64,000 bases of DNA from Galaxea fascicularis. Lineage: Eukaryota; Cnidaria; Anthozoa; Scleractinia; Euphylliidae. The stretch is from positions 18,965,075 to 19,029,074 of the forward strand of contig OX419339.1 of the NCBI GenBank assembly GCA_948470475.1, given 5' to 3'. A program made the position numbers and the translations under genes. Positions 7,517 through 15,000 of this stretch are shown piece by piece. Under the pieces are notes generated by a model, which was not told the origin of the DNA, ran no database searches, and saw only the letters and a list, made by a program, of their open reading frames with translations. The first letter of the stretch is position 1. Each line of letters starts with the position of its first letter.

Positions 7517-8583
7517 AGAAAAAGAAGCCCACAACGGCAGCCTCCTACGAGGACCCTGCAGCACCCGGTGCCTTGGGCGGGGTGGCCCGGTTTGCACGCG
7601 CTCACGGGTGGTCCCTGAAGAAGGCACGCACTTTGTTGCAAAAGAATTTGGCCTACACGTTGCACAAACCCCCGCGTCGGCGGTTTTCGACGCTGCCCGT
7701 CTTGGTGTTTCAGCGCGACCAGCAATGGGTGGCCGATCTGGTGGAAATGCAGCGCGTGGCCCACCACAACCGCGGCATACGTTACCTCCTGACCGTGGTG
7801 GACGTCTTGTCGAAATACGCCTGGGTGCGTCCGTTAAAAAAGAAGACGGGCGCCGAGGTCGTGCGAGCCTTTCGAAGCATTCTCAAGGACGGGGGACGCC
7901 AGCCACAAACCTTGCAGACGGACAAAGGCAAAGAATTTTACAACGCTACCGTGCAGGCCTGGTTGAAGCGAGAAGGCATTCATCATTTTTCCACGAAAGG
8001 GGATGCCAAAGCCGCCGTGGTGGAACGGTTCAATCGCACGCTCAAGGGCCGCATGTACCGCTATTTCACTGCCGCCAACACCTTGAAGTACATCGACATC
8101 CTCCCCGACTTGGTGGCTGGGTATAATGCCTCCAAGCACCGTAGCATTGGTTTGGCACCGAGAAAAGTGACGCCGGAGAACGAAGAGTTTGTGTGGCAGC
8201 GATTGTACGGTTTACGGTTGAAACCTGATCGGAGGCGACCTCGATTGGCCAGAGGGGATCGCGTGCGCTTGAGCAAACGTACGAGACTCTTCAAGAAAGG
8301 GTATTTGCCCCAATGGACGGAGGAAGTGTTTGTCGTGCAACGCGTGGTGTCGGGGGTTCCCATCACCTACAAAATCGAAGAAATGGATGGCACACCCGTG
8401 GAGGGGACGTTTTACGAAGAGGATCTACAAAAAGTCACCGTGGACGACGACACCTTGTGGCGCATCGAAAAAGTACTTAAACGGCGTGGCAAGCGAGCGT
8501 TGGTGAGATGGAAAGGGTGGCCGGCCAAATACGATAGTTGGATCCCCACTTCGGACCTCAAGGTATGGAAGAGCTCTACGTGA
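7513..8583 (+). CDS. Retroviral-type integrase with C-terminal chromodomain
   Basis: 356 aa. The rve catalytic core has the D-D-35-E triad at D75 (WVADLVEM), D137 (LQTDKGKEF) and E171 (AAVVERFNRT). A C-terminal chromodomain spans about residues 314-356 (WRIEKVLKRR...VRWKGWPAKYDSWIP). The protein inserts the linear viral genome with TIRs into host chromatin; a chromodomain should bind methylated histone tails and bias target choice. This is the classical Polinton c-integrase. ATG at 7513 overlaps the previous stop (ATGA), and the 3' end overlaps the next gene by 19 nt. The N-terminus is very basic. All catalytic residues are present, so it should be active. Confidence 0.97.
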   Translation: MKKKKPTTAASYEDPAAPGALGGVARFARAHGWSLKKARTLLQKNLAYTLHKPPRRRFSTLPVLVFQRDQQWVADLVEMQRVAHHNRGIRYLLTVVDVLSKYAWVRPLKKKTGAEVVRAFRSILKDGGRQPQTLQTDKGKEFYNATVQAWLKREGIHHFSTKGDAKAAVVERFNRTLKGRMYRYFTAANTLKYIDILPDLVAGYNASKHRSIGLAPRKVTPENEEFVWQRLYGLRLKPDRRRPRLARGDRVRLSKRTRLFKKGYLPQWTEEVFVVQRVVSGVPITYKIEEMDGTPVEGTFYEEDLQKVTVDDDTLWRIEKVLKRRGKRALVRWKGWPAKYDSWIPTSDLKVWKSST

Positions 8584-9602
8584 CGTTGCCCAGCGATGGC
8601 GGAGGAGCTCAATTCGCGAGGGCCAATCGCAACAACAGTTACAAGGTGCAACTGCCCACCCCCTTGAAGTTCGGAGGCAAAGACTGGCAAGTGGGGTTGG
8701 CGAGCCTGTCGCTACCCCTTCGGAACGAATTTCGGTCCGCCCTGTTGCAAAAGTTTCCTTCGGGCACCCAACTTGCCTATCAACGGGGGTACACGACCAA
8801 GGTGGATGCGCGCGGGACACGCAGTGTGGCCAACAACAACGTGAGGGCCGTGGTCACCGTGGACGACCTGTTGCAGGACGAGTCGGTGCACGACGGGGTC
8901 TCTTTCATGCGGTCCCTCGTGTTCGAGTTGCAAAAGGGAATCGCCTACTATTTCAAGTACACGGAAAAAGACAGCACGGACCTCGAAGAATGGAAGCATC
9001 CGGAAACCGATGCGGAGTACTTTCAAACCCTGCGTTGGACGGGTCCCACCACCTTGCAAATCGACGGCAGCGGATGCGAGCGCGCTTCCCAGAACATCAC
9101 CGTGGGCTTTGCGTACGACTTGATGGTGTTGTTAGGAGGCATTGGCCCAAGCCACAGTTTTCCGGGACCCCAGATCCGCCAAATTCATTACAAGTCCCCT
9201 CCCGCCAGCGAGAAGATCAACACTCAGCCCATAGATGCGGCCACCATCCAGGGAGAGTGGGTCCTTTTCACGCAACAACAGACCTGGGAGTTTACCAACT
9301 TGAATTGGGGTTGGTTCGAAAAGACCTTCTTCACCCCCTCGCGCAGTCTGCGTGTCTACTGCAATGCGGGTCAGAGCACCATCGTGGGCGAACGCATCAC
9401 GGATCTCCTCAGAGAAGTCCACCTTTCCACCACGGACCGAAATGGATACGCCTACTTCGAACCCACCCACGTGCAATACCTGCCGGTGCGTCAACCCTCG
9501 TTCGAGGTGATGGAAGTGCAAATCGCCGAGATGGCCGGTGCCTTGGCGCACCTGGGGGAGGGACCCTCCAACTTGACTTTGCATTTTCGCCAGCGTGTAT
9601 AA
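8565..9602 (+). CDS. YVTLPS-family viral protein, copy 2 (putative minor capsid or penton-like)
   Basis: 345 aa; ATG at 8565 lies within the end of the integrase gene. MEELYVTLPSD at the N-terminus, DWQVGLASLSL, and VGERITDLLREV with a closing LTLHFRQ match copy 1 position by position, but identity is low outside these blocks, so the duplication is old. The two copies flank the integrase gene and its small partner. Role in the virion is inferred from context; two distinct surface or vertex proteins are one possibility. The stop codon TAA is embedded in GTATAAAG. Confidence 0.85.
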   Translation: MEELYVTLPSDGGGAQFARANRNNSYKVQLPTPLKFGGKDWQVGLASLSLPLRNEFRSALLQKFPSGTQLAYQRGYTTKVDARGTRSVANNNVRAVVTVDDLLQDESVHDGVSFMRSLVFELQKGIAYYFKYTEKDSTDLEEWKHPETDAEYFQTLRWTGPTTLQIDGSGCERASQNITVGFAYDLMVLLGGIGPSHSFPGPQIRQIHYKSPPASEKINTQPIDAATIQGEWVLFTQQQTWEFTNLNWGWFEKTFFTPSRSLRVYCNAGQSTIVGERITDLLREVHLSTTDRNGYAYFEPTHVQYLPVRQPSFEVMEVQIAEMAGALAHLGEGPSNLTLHFRQRV

Positions 9603-9650
9603 AGACAAGACAACCCTGTCGTGGTCCGTGCAGACAATCCCGTCGACGTG

Positions 9651-9658
9651 TATAAAAG
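9651..9658 (+). promoter_or_regulatory. TATA box (TATAAAAG)
   Basis: Perfect box 34 nt before the ATG at 9692. A second match (GTATAAAG, 9597-9604) overlaps the previous stop. Confidence 0.7.
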
Positions 9659-9691
9659 GACACTCCCCAACACCCAAAGCAGTTGTGAGTC

Positions 9692-9910
9692 ATGCGAGGA
9701 GGCAGTCTGACACGGTACACCCCCACGTCGCAAGACGGGTCGGGGCTTTTCAGTCGGTTTGTCGGACCCGTGCTCGAAAGGGGGGGTCAAGTCGTCGCCA
9801 GAAAGGTACAAAAGCACGTGAAGAGGGCCTTGAAACGCAAAGCGGACGAAGTCCTCGACAGAGTGAGTAAACGCGTCAAGCACAGTGTGCACGATATCTT
9901 GGGACCCTGA
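9692..9910 (+). CDS. Small basic viral protein with GSGLFSRF motif (putative core or membrane-active)
   Basis: 72 aa. It begins MRGGSLTRY, then QDGSGLFSRFVGPVLERGG, followed by a Lys/Arg-rich helical half (RKVQKHVKRALKRK). Glycine plus LFSRF next to an amphipathic basic helix is a common layout of small proteins encoded beside Polinton capsid genes. It could be a DNA-condensing core protein or a membrane-lytic virion peptide released by the adenain-like protease; neither is proven. It is followed after 2 nt by another small basic gene. Confidence 0.7.
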   Translation: MRGGSLTRYTPTSQDGSGLFSRFVGPVLERGGQVVARKVQKHVKRALKRKADEVLDRVSKRVKHSVHDILGP

Positions 9911-9912
9911 AG

Positions 9913-10104
9913 ATGGTGAAGCGGCGCATCGTCATGACACCCATGCCCTCGAGGGGGCTTCAACGGCACGGTCTGAAAGGCGTGGCGCCTCAAGTCGGGG
10001 GACGAATTTGGCCGGGGGCTCCTGACATGGTGCCTTCCTGGACACGCGCGTATATAAAAGAGATGCACAAGCGACCACGGCAAAGGCGACGAGGACGCCG
10101 GTGA
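9913..10104 (+). CDS. Very small arginine-rich viral protein
   Basis: 63 aa, ATG at 9913 two bases after the previous stop. The C-terminus (KRPRQRRRGRR) is strongly cationic, fitting a DNA-binding core peptide. The capsid gene's TATA box (10053-10060) lies inside this ORF and the capsid ATG is 5 nt after its stop, a sign of extreme packing. No family recognised. Confidence 0.55.
   Translation: MVKRRIVMTPMPSRGLQRHGLKGVAPQVGGRIWPGAPDMVPSWTRAYIKEMHKRPRQRRRGRR
10053..10060 (+). promoter_or_regulatory. TATA box of the major capsid gene (TATAAAAG)
   Basis: gcgcgTATATAAAAGag, 49 nt before the capsid ATG at 10110, located within the preceding small ORF. Confidence 0.65.
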
Positions 10105-10109
10105 GCACG

Positions 10110-11492
10110 ATGAGTGAGGGAAGGACACCTACCGCCACTACCTGGCATCCCACCATGCAAATCTTCGACGTCCCCCCGACGGATACTTCCTACGAAAAGT
10201 ATCGCATGGTGTTGGTGAAAGCGGACAGTGGGGGCATTCAACCCATGCAATTTGTCATGTCGGGCGTCAACGAGTACGTGGACTTGAATCGGAGTTTCTT
10301 CGAAATGGAATTTCAAATGAAACAACACAATGGCAACAACGTGGCAGCCGCGGATAATCTGTTCCCCGCCCAGAATTTATGCCACACCATGATCAAACAA
10401 TGCAGCGTCACCTTCAATGGCACGTTGATCAGTTCCCAGACGGACACCTACCCGTACAAAGCTTACTTTGAGACCCTCATCAACAACGACCGCCTGGATG
10501 GAGAGACCCTCTTGCCCTTGCAGGGGTTCCAACAAGATGGATTGGATGTGGCCACCCCTTTGACGGCCAACAACTTGGACGACGCGACCCCTCATGCCGA
10601 CTACACGGCTCTCAGTGCCACGCAAAAAGCTGCCGTGAAGGCCATGAAGAGAGAACAAGGGCACTACACGGCTGGCAAACGACGCACGCTGTACTTCAAG
10701 CCGCACTCGGAAGCCTTTTACATGGGTAAACCCTTGGTACCCTTTGTAGAAGTGGTGGTGCGTTTCTTCTTTCACGAACCGGCCTTCTTCTTCAACGGGG
10801 TGGCAGAGCAAGGCCGTTTGACGGACGCCGACATCAAAATCAAGTTTCACGTGTGTCAAGTGCAATTGTCCGACCCCCTCGCCAATACCTTGCAATTACA
10901 AAGAAACGAGGGGTATTATGCCAAGTACCCCTTGGTGCGTTCGGAGATTCGCACGTATGCCCTCCCTGCGGGTCAGACGGATTTTGACGAAGATCGCATC
11001 TTTCTCCACCGCGTGCCCGATCGGATGATCGTGGGGTTGTTGCACCAGAGCAGTTACAACGGCGACTACACGTACTCGCCGTTTGCCTTTCAACAGTTTG
11101 GGTTACAGTGGATCAAACAGTTTGTGGACGGGGAAGAGTATCCCCACGGCACGACCCTCGAATTGAATGCGGGCAATGGCAACAAAGATCTCGTGGGATA
11201 TTTCCGCTTCGTGCAGGCCACCTCGGCTTGGAAAGAAAGGCGACCCAACCTGGTACGGCCCCAAGAGTGGGGGTACGGCAAGAATTGCACCTTGTACGTC
11301 TTCGACAACGTGGCCAGTGGGGATGCCGACGGCAAAATTCTCAACCCGCAAAAAGAGGGCAACGTGCGCGTGCAATTTCACTTGAATGCCGGGTTGGCTC
11401 ACGTCGCCACGGTGGTCATTTACGGCGAATTTGAGAACGTCATGCAAATCACCCATGACGGAGGCGTGTTGTACAATGCCTATGGCACATAA
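10110..11492 (+). CDS. Major capsid protein, double jelly-roll (hexon-like)
   Basis: 460 aa. The N-terminal pattern QIFDVPPTDTSY, then IQPMQFVMSGVNEYVDLNRSFFEMEFQM, is the signature of the Polinton/adintovirus major capsid family (also annotated in nematodes as F54H12.2-like). The length fits a trimeric double-jelly-roll capsomer. Alternating beta-strand/loop composition continues to the end, with Asn/Gln/Phe-rich segments. It forms the icosahedral shell; neighbours are the small basic genes upstream and the maturation protease downstream. ATG at 10110 is preferred over an upstream GTG in frame. The stop TAA lies inside CATAAAAG, the next gene's box. No interruption is seen. Confidence 0.93.
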   Translation: MSEGRTPTATTWHPTMQIFDVPPTDTSYEKYRMVLVKADSGGIQPMQFVMSGVNEYVDLNRSFFEMEFQMKQHNGNNVAAADNLFPAQNLCHTMIKQCSVTFNGTLISSQTDTYPYKAYFETLINNDRLDGETLLPLQGFQQDGLDVATPLTANNLDDATPHADYTALSATQKAAVKAMKREQGHYTAGKRRTLYFKPHSEAFYMGKPLVPFVEVVVRFFFHEPAFFFNGVAEQGRLTDADIKIKFHVCQVQLSDPLANTLQLQRNEGYYAKYPLVRSEIRTYALPAGQTDFDEDRIFLHRVPDRMIVGLLHQSSYNGDYTYSPFAFQQFGLQWIKQFVDGEEYPHGTTLELNAGNGNKDLVGYFRFVQATSAWKERRPNLVRPQEWGYGKNCTLYVFDNVASGDADGKILNPQKEGNVRVQFHLNAGLAHVATVVIYGEFENVMQITHDGGVLYNAYGT

Positions 11493-11495
11493 AAG
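11488..11495 (+). promoter_or_regulatory. TATA box overlapping capsid stop (CATAAAAG)
   Basis: Contains the capsid TAA; 35 nt before the protease ATG at 11530. Confidence 0.65.
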
Positions 11496-11529
11496 AGCCG
11501 TCAGAAGGCAGGCTTAGGTCAGTCCCACC

Positions 11530-12159
11530 ATGGAATTGGTGCCCATCACGGACGAACAGTTGCGGCATTTGGCCGAAGACGACCCCCACCTTGGTCCTCA
11601 TTTTGCCGGGGTCTTTCCCAGCGACCGACTGCCCCCTCGACCCATCCGAGACCGTGCGCAAGGGTATATCGTCAACGTGGACCCTCACGATCGTCCCGGA
11701 AGTCATTGGATGGCCCTTTGGACGCCGGGCCCTGACGACGACGACGAAGAGGAGGACACCTGCTTGGTGATGGATAGTTTTGGGTTACCGTTGTGGCGTT
11801 ACGGGGCGCCTGCCCTGGAAGACTGGTTGGAAAAGCATTGGTCCACCCTTCGTTTCAACGAGCGCAGTTTGCAAGCCATCGACAGCAACACGTGCGGTGC
11901 CTATGCCCTCCTGTTTTTGGTGCATTGCAGTCTGGGAGGCACGTTACAGACGTTTCAACAGTATTTTAGTCGTTACGATTTCGTGAAGAACGACGCTCGC
12001 GCGAGTGCCTGGTTCAAGCGGTTGGTGCGACGCGATTTGGCGTGGCATCGTTTGACGGGCCCCATTCGCCAGAGTAACCACGTGCCCGTGCGTCTGATGG
12101 ACATGCTCATGACGATGACGGGGAACCCGGAAGGCCAAAACTACGATACCGTGTATTAA
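11530..12159 (+). CDS. Adenain-like maturation cysteine protease
   Basis: 209 aa, the usual size for the adenain/Ulp1-type (C5/C48 clan CE) virion protease. Catalytic residues are readable in the expected order: H59 (GSHWMALW), D82 (VMDSFG), Q115 and C122 (SNTCGAYALLFLVH). A long acidic insertion (DDDDEEED) precedes the Asp. It should cleave capsid and core precursors during assembly; the small basic proteins with GG sites are likely substrates. It lies between the capsid gene and the packaging genes. An AATAAAA downstream at about 12182 may serve as a poly(A) signal. Confidence 0.93.
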   Translation: MELVPITDEQLRHLAEDDPHLGPHFAGVFPSDRLPPRPIRDRAQGYIVNVDPHDRPGSHWMALWTPGPDDDDEEEDTCLVMDSFGLPLWRYGAPALEDWLEKHWSTLRFNERSLQAIDSNTCGAYALLFLVHCSLGGTLQTFQQYFSRYDFVKNDARASAWFKRLVRRDLAWHRLTGPIRQSNHVPVRLMDMLMTMTGNPEGQNYDTVY

Positions 12160-12180
12160 CAACAACAACGAGGTCGTTCT

Positions 12181-12188
12181 TAATAAAA
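12181..12188 (+). terminator. Possible poly(A) signal (AATAAA)
   Basis: taataaaacatttttt follows the protease stop by about 23 nt in the widest gap of this gene block, so it may end a capsid-protease transcript. Confidence 0.5.
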
Positions 12189-12227
12189 CATTTTTTAAAA
12201 AGCGGTGACTGTGTGGTCCTTTGTCCA

Positions 12228-12235
12228 TATAAAAG
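12228..12235 (+). promoter_or_regulatory. TATA box (TATAAAAG)
   Basis: Perfect box in ccaTATAAAAGGGGGG, 31 nt before the ATG at 12267. Confidence 0.7.
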
Positions 12236-12266
12236 GGGGGCGCACTCTTTGGGTAACCGTATCAGT

Positions 12267-12599
12267 ATGGCCCAACGACGCCTCGACTTGCAACCTGTGA
12301 CGGGGCTCGTCCCTCCGCGACTGACCTCGGCGGTTCCCTTACCCAGTCAAGCCACGTGGATGGGTATGATGCAACGGTTGCAGGAACAATACGGTCCTGA
12401 CCCACCTAGACGCGTGCGGAGCAAAAAGAACAAGATCAAGATGGTCAAAGACACCGTGACGTTGGTCGAGGTCTTTCGGAAACTCCCCAAGCCCTTGAAG
12501 ACGCAAAAGGTGCCTCTCACGGGGCGTCTGACGTTGAATTCCATGCTCAGACGTCTGAAAGCGGGCAGTATAAAAATCGACGCCTTGCTGTGGAGTTGA
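12267..12599 (+). CDS. Unknown small basic viral protein
   Basis: 110 aa, with ATG at 12267 the right distance behind a perfect TATA box. Lys/Arg-rich in the middle (RRVRSKKNKIKMVKD). Pro-rich N-terminus. C-terminal part GRLTLNSMLRRLKAGSIKIDALLW. I do not recognise a family. The next gene's box (TATAAAAA, 12569-12576) is inside its 3' end, and the ATPase ATG follows after 6 nt. Confidence 0.7.
   Translation: MAQRRLDLQPVTGLVPPRLTSAVPLPSQATWMGMMQRLQEQYGPDPPRRVRSKKNKIKMVKDTVTLVEVFRKLPKPLKTQKVPLTGRLTLNSMLRRLKAGSIKIDALLWS
12569..12576 (+). promoter_or_regulatory. TATA box of the ATPase gene
   Basis: cagTATAAAAATC, 30 nt before the ATG at 12606, inside the previous gene. Confidence 0.55.
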
Positions 12600-12605
12600 A
12601 CAAAG

Positions 12606-13250
12606 ATGATTCGGACACCGAGTAGCCTGTTGGTGGTGGGACCCTCGGGGTGTGGCAAGACGGTATTTGTCACCAAACTCTTGAAAGCGCCTCACCGGTA
12701 CTTTTGCGACGTGGTGCCCAACGTCCACTATTGTTACGGGGTGTGGCAAGAGGGCTTTCACCCGTTGGCTCGACTGGGGGTACACATGCACAAAGGCATA
12801 CCCGAGAGCGATCAATTACAACGTTGGTTCGGTCGCACGAAAGGAGGGGTCTTGGTCCTCGACGATCTGATGGAGGAAGGGGGCAACGACAAACGCGTGT
12901 TGGATCTGTTCACCAAAGACTCGCACCATCGCAACATCACCGTGCTGTATCTCTGTCAAGACATGTTTCCCCCTGGCAAGTACGCCAAGACCATTTCGCG
13001 TAATGCGCATTACATCGTGGCCTTCAAGAGTCCTCGCGATCAGTTGGGGTTCACCAACCTCATCAGGCAAGCCTTTCCCAAACATTGGCCCGACGTGTTA
13101 GACGTCTACGACACCGTGACGGCCCGACCTTTTGGGTACGTCTTCTTGGATCTGCATCCGGCCTCCGACGATACGTACCGGGTCTTTTCGGACCTCTTGG
13201 AGGACGAAGGGTACACCCGTGCCTTTGCCAAGCCCCACCGTCCGACATAA
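12606..13250 (+). CDS. Genome-packaging ATPase (A32/FtsK-HerA type)
   Basis: 214 aa. Walker A is GPSGCGKT (residues 12-19), Walker B is VLVLDDL (about 82-88), with a downstream ITVLYLCQDMFPPGKYAKTISRN segment that fits the sensor region of this family. It powers translocation of viral DNA into preformed capsids and is a hallmark gene of Polintons, virophages and adintoviruses; vertebrate adenoviruses use an unrelated packaging ATPase. Length is typical for the compact Polinton form. The stop TAA is embedded in CATAAAAG, the box for the next gene. The last few codons plus this box were copied when the downstream core genes were duplicated (see 13765). Confidence 0.95.
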   Translation: MIRTPSSLLVVGPSGCGKTVFVTKLLKAPHRYFCDVVPNVHYCYGVWQEGFHPLARLGVHMHKGIPESDQLQRWFGRTKGGVLVLDDLMEEGGNDKRVLDLFTKDSHHRNITVLYLCQDMFPPGKYAKTISRNAHYIVAFKSPRDQLGFTNLIRQAFPKHWPDVLDVYDTVTARPFGYVFLDLHPASDDTYRVFSDLLEDEGYTRAFAKPHRPT

Positions 13251-13253
13251 AAG
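13246..13253 (+). promoter_or_regulatory. TATA box overlapping the ATPase stop (CATAAAAG)
   Basis: 39 nt before the ATG at 13293. The surrounding block, accccaccgtccgaCATAAAAGGGAACGC, recurs at 13775-13800. Confidence 0.65.
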
Positions 13254-13292
13254 GGAACGCACTGTCTACGAGAGGTCACTCAACAAGCGAGC

Positions 13293-13559
13293 ATGCCCAA
13301 GCAAAGAGTGTCGCGACGACGGACGACTCGACGGCGACGTCACGAGGGAGGCCTGTTTCCTCTACTAGCCCTCCTGCCTGCAGCCATCGCGGCGGGCAAA
13401 GCGGCCGCTTTAGGAGCCGTCAGTGGTGCCGCGGGGTACGGCGCCAAAAAAGCCATCGAGGCAGCCACAAAAAGGAAAAAGAGGAGGATAACGAGCGTGA
13501 CAAAACGAGGGAACACCGTGTTAACACGTTATTCTGACGGTTCTACCTCATTGCGATGA
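13293..13559 (+). CDS. Adenovirus pX/mu-like core protein, copy 1
   Basis: 88 aa. A run of Arg/Lys (residues 5-17) leads to GGLFPLLALLPAAIAAGKAAALGA, a Gly/Ala-rich hydrophobic helix, and then a second basic segment. Basic stretch, then GG and Leu/Ala helix, is the layout of the adenoviral core precursor pX/mu; here it probably condenses DNA and may be cut at GG by the viral protease (inference). The paralogous copy 2 is at 13835-14116. Confidence 0.75.
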   Translation: MPKQRVSRRRTTRRRRHEGGLFPLLALLPAAIAAGKAAALGAVSGAAGYGAKKAIEAATKRKKRRITSVTKRGNTVLTRYSDGSTSLR

Positions 13560-13599
13560 AATCCCTCCAACATTGTTACCGTCCTCAAAACCTCAGACC

Positions 13600-13760
13600 A
13601 TGGCCAAACGTGCGATGATGACAAAGAAGAAGACCACCTCGACACGTCGGCGGAGACGACCCTCCACTTAGCAAGGGGAAGATGCCTCGGGTGGTGCAGC
13701 CCAAAAAAAAAGCTTACGAGGTCATGCGCGACATGATTCGTGTTGTGAAAAACATCACGG
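13600..13760 (+). pseudogene. Truncated remnant of the MAKR small basic gene
   Basis: Starts like the intact gene at 14151 (MAKRA...KKK...STRRRRRPS) but a TAG at 13669-13671 replaces the CAG found in the intact copy. The coding similarity continues past the stop (KKAYEVMRDMIR) and then ends at the duplication junction at about 13760. This is the left, degenerating half of a tandem duplication; a 23-aa basic peptide could still be made. Confidence 0.75.
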
Positions 13761-13764
13761 TGCC

Positions 13765-13840
13765 TTTTCCAAACCCCACCGTCCGACATAAAAAGGGAAC
13801 GCACTGTCTACGAGAAGTCACTCAACAAGCGAGCATGCCC
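13765..13840 (+). repeat. Junction of a ~540-bp tandem duplication
   Basis: The end of the ATPase gene, its overlapping TATA box and the leader (13225-13298) are repeated here with few changes, followed by a second pX-like gene and the MAKR gene. Unequal exchange between short repeats explains the layout. Confidence 0.8.
13787..13795 (+). promoter_or_regulatory. TATA box of pX-like copy 2 (CATAAAAAG)
   Basis: A duplicated copy of the box at 13246, with one extra A, 39 nt before the ATG at 13835. Confidence 0.6.
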
Positions 13841-14116
13841 AAGCAAAGAGTGTTGCGACGACGGACGACTCGACGGCGACGTCACCAGGGAGGCCTGTTT
13901 CCTCTACTAGCCCTCCTGCCTGCAGCCATTGCGGCGGGCAAAGCGGCCGCTGTAGGAGCCGTCAGTGGTGCCGCGGGCTACGGTGCCAAAAAAGCTCTGG
14001 AGGCCGCCACCAAAAAGCGGTACAATGCAAGCAGTGTAGAACGTGCTGCCATGAAACGACGGAGGTCTGGGTTGGTGCGTCATCCCGATGGTTCCACCTT
14101 TTCGTGGACGCGATAA
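13835..14116 (+). CDS. Adenovirus pX/mu-like core protein, copy 2
   Basis: 93 aa, almost identical to copy 1 through the basic head and the GGLFPLLALLPAAIAAGKAAA helix; it diverges after about residue 60. The ATG at 13835 matches copy 1's start; the longer in-frame ORF upstream is only the fused pseudogene remnant. Same predicted role as copy 1. Two closely related core proteins side by side suggest dosage or early divergence. The stop TAA forms part of GATAAAAGG, the next gene's box. Confidence 0.75.
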   Translation: MPKQRVLRRRTTRRRRHQGGLFPLLALLPAAIAAGKAAAVGAVSGAAGYGAKKALEAATKKRYNASSVERAAMKRRRSGLVRHPDGSTFSWTR

Positions 14117-14120
14117 AAGG
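14112..14120 (+). promoter_or_regulatory. TATA-like box (GATAAAAGG)
   Basis: Overlaps the previous stop, 31 nt before the ATG at 14151. Confidence 0.55.
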
Positions 14121-14150
14121 GAAGAGACGCTGTCCTCGCAACCTCAGACC

Positions 14151-14456
14151 ATGGCCAAACGTGCGACGACAAAGAAGAAGAAAACCATCTCCTCGACACG
14201 TCGGCGGAGACGCCCCTCCATTCAGCAAGGGGGCAAGATGCCTTGGGTGGTGGATCCCAAAAAAGCCTATGAGGTCACGCGCGACATGATTCGCGCCGTC
14301 AAAGACACCGACATGACGAAGGCCAAACGGCAATACGACAGCATGAGAGCGGCCTGGCAGGCTCACAAAGCAAGAGGGGGCAAACAATCGTGGCTCCAAT
14401 ACGCTCGATCGCAAGGTTTCATCGCCAAGAAAGCCAGCCCTTGTTGCCTCATGTGA
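14151..14456 (+). CDS. Small basic viral protein with C-terminal CaaX-like box
   Basis: 101 aa. N-terminal Lys and Arg clusters (KKKK, then RRRRR) precede a helical middle (DPKKAYEVTRDMIRAVKD...KRQYDSMRAAWQAHKARGG) and the end is CCLM. A cysteine four residues from the end with small/aliphatic followers and Met last fits a farnesylation signal, which would tether this DNA-binding-like protein to membranes; this is inference. The intact copy of the gene whose remnant lies at 13600. Family not recognised. Confidence 0.75.
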   Translation: MAKRATTKKKKTISSTRRRRRPSIQQGGKMPWVVDPKKAYEVTRDMIRAVKDTDMTKAKRQYDSMRAAWQAHKARGGKQSWLQYARSQGFIAKKASPCCLM

Positions 14457-14494
14457 CCAAAAAAAGCCCTGGAAGTTGCCACAAGAAAAGAGGG

Positions 14495-14502
14495 TATAAA
14501 AG
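14495..14502 (+). promoter_or_regulatory. TATA box (TATAAAAG)
   Basis: Perfect box, 41 nt before the ATG at 14543. Confidence 0.7.
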
Positions 14503-14542
14503 ACAACGTGGACCCTCGTCGACGCAGACGGTTCCCCTCGAG

Positions 14543-14860
14543 ATGAAACGTCTCAGACGTCAGTTGCCGTTTTTGGAAAGTCTGTTTCGAGATGCCCGCG
14601 GGCAATACCGTCACGACCTCCTACGGCACGCCAACGCCGATCAGATCAATGCCATCAGCGAATTGGTGTTGAACACGTTGAAAGGGCATGCCAGGGTCAC
14701 CCCGGACGTCGTGGCCCGGTTGAAAAGGCATAAAAAGGTCTTGCGCGAGTTGGCCAAGCGGAAAAATTCGGTGACCCGACGACGCGCTCTCTTGCTCCGA
14801 CAGACAGGCAGTGGCTTATGGCGGGGACTGCAAGCGGTGTGTCGATGTCTCCAACGATGA
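14543..14860 (+). CDS. Small conserved-type Polinton protein, unknown function
   Basis: 105 aa; ATG at 14543 follows a perfect TATA box. Layout: basic start (MKRLRRQLPFLESLF), a central helical part ANADQINAISELVLNTLKG, then repeated basic segments (RLKRHKKVLRELAKRK, TRRRALLLRQTGSG). Proteins of this size and pattern (polar helix with LNTLKG, then LK-K-VLR-LA-K) commonly accompany Polinton capsid genes in invertebrates, though no role is established to my knowledge. Possibly a DNA- or scaffold-binding protein. Confidence 0.75.
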   Translation: MKRLRRQLPFLESLFRDARGQYRHDLLRHANADQINAISELVLNTLKGHARVTPDVVARLKRHKKVLRELAKRKNSVTRRRALLLRQTGSGLWRGLQAVCRCLQR

Positions 14861-14901
14861 GAGCGCTTGTGGCCTTGTTGAATGTCCGGCCGACAAGAAC
14901 C

Positions 14902-14909
14902 TATAAGAG
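14902..14909 (+). promoter_or_regulatory. Weak TATA-like box (TATAAGAG)
   Basis: The only plausible box before the gene at 15001, at a longer distance (about 91 nt) than usual. Confidence 0.35.
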
Positions 14910-15000
14910 GTGGCAACGTGAGTGTTGTGAACTCAGACGACGCCTACTGTGCGACCCCTGTCGGTGAAGCACGCGTGACCGGTCGCATCACCGTCTCGTC

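Noticed and set aside
7156..7767. 203-aa minus-strand ORF opposite the integrase start
   Set aside because: Shadow of the integrase and its neighbour; no promoter motif on that strand.
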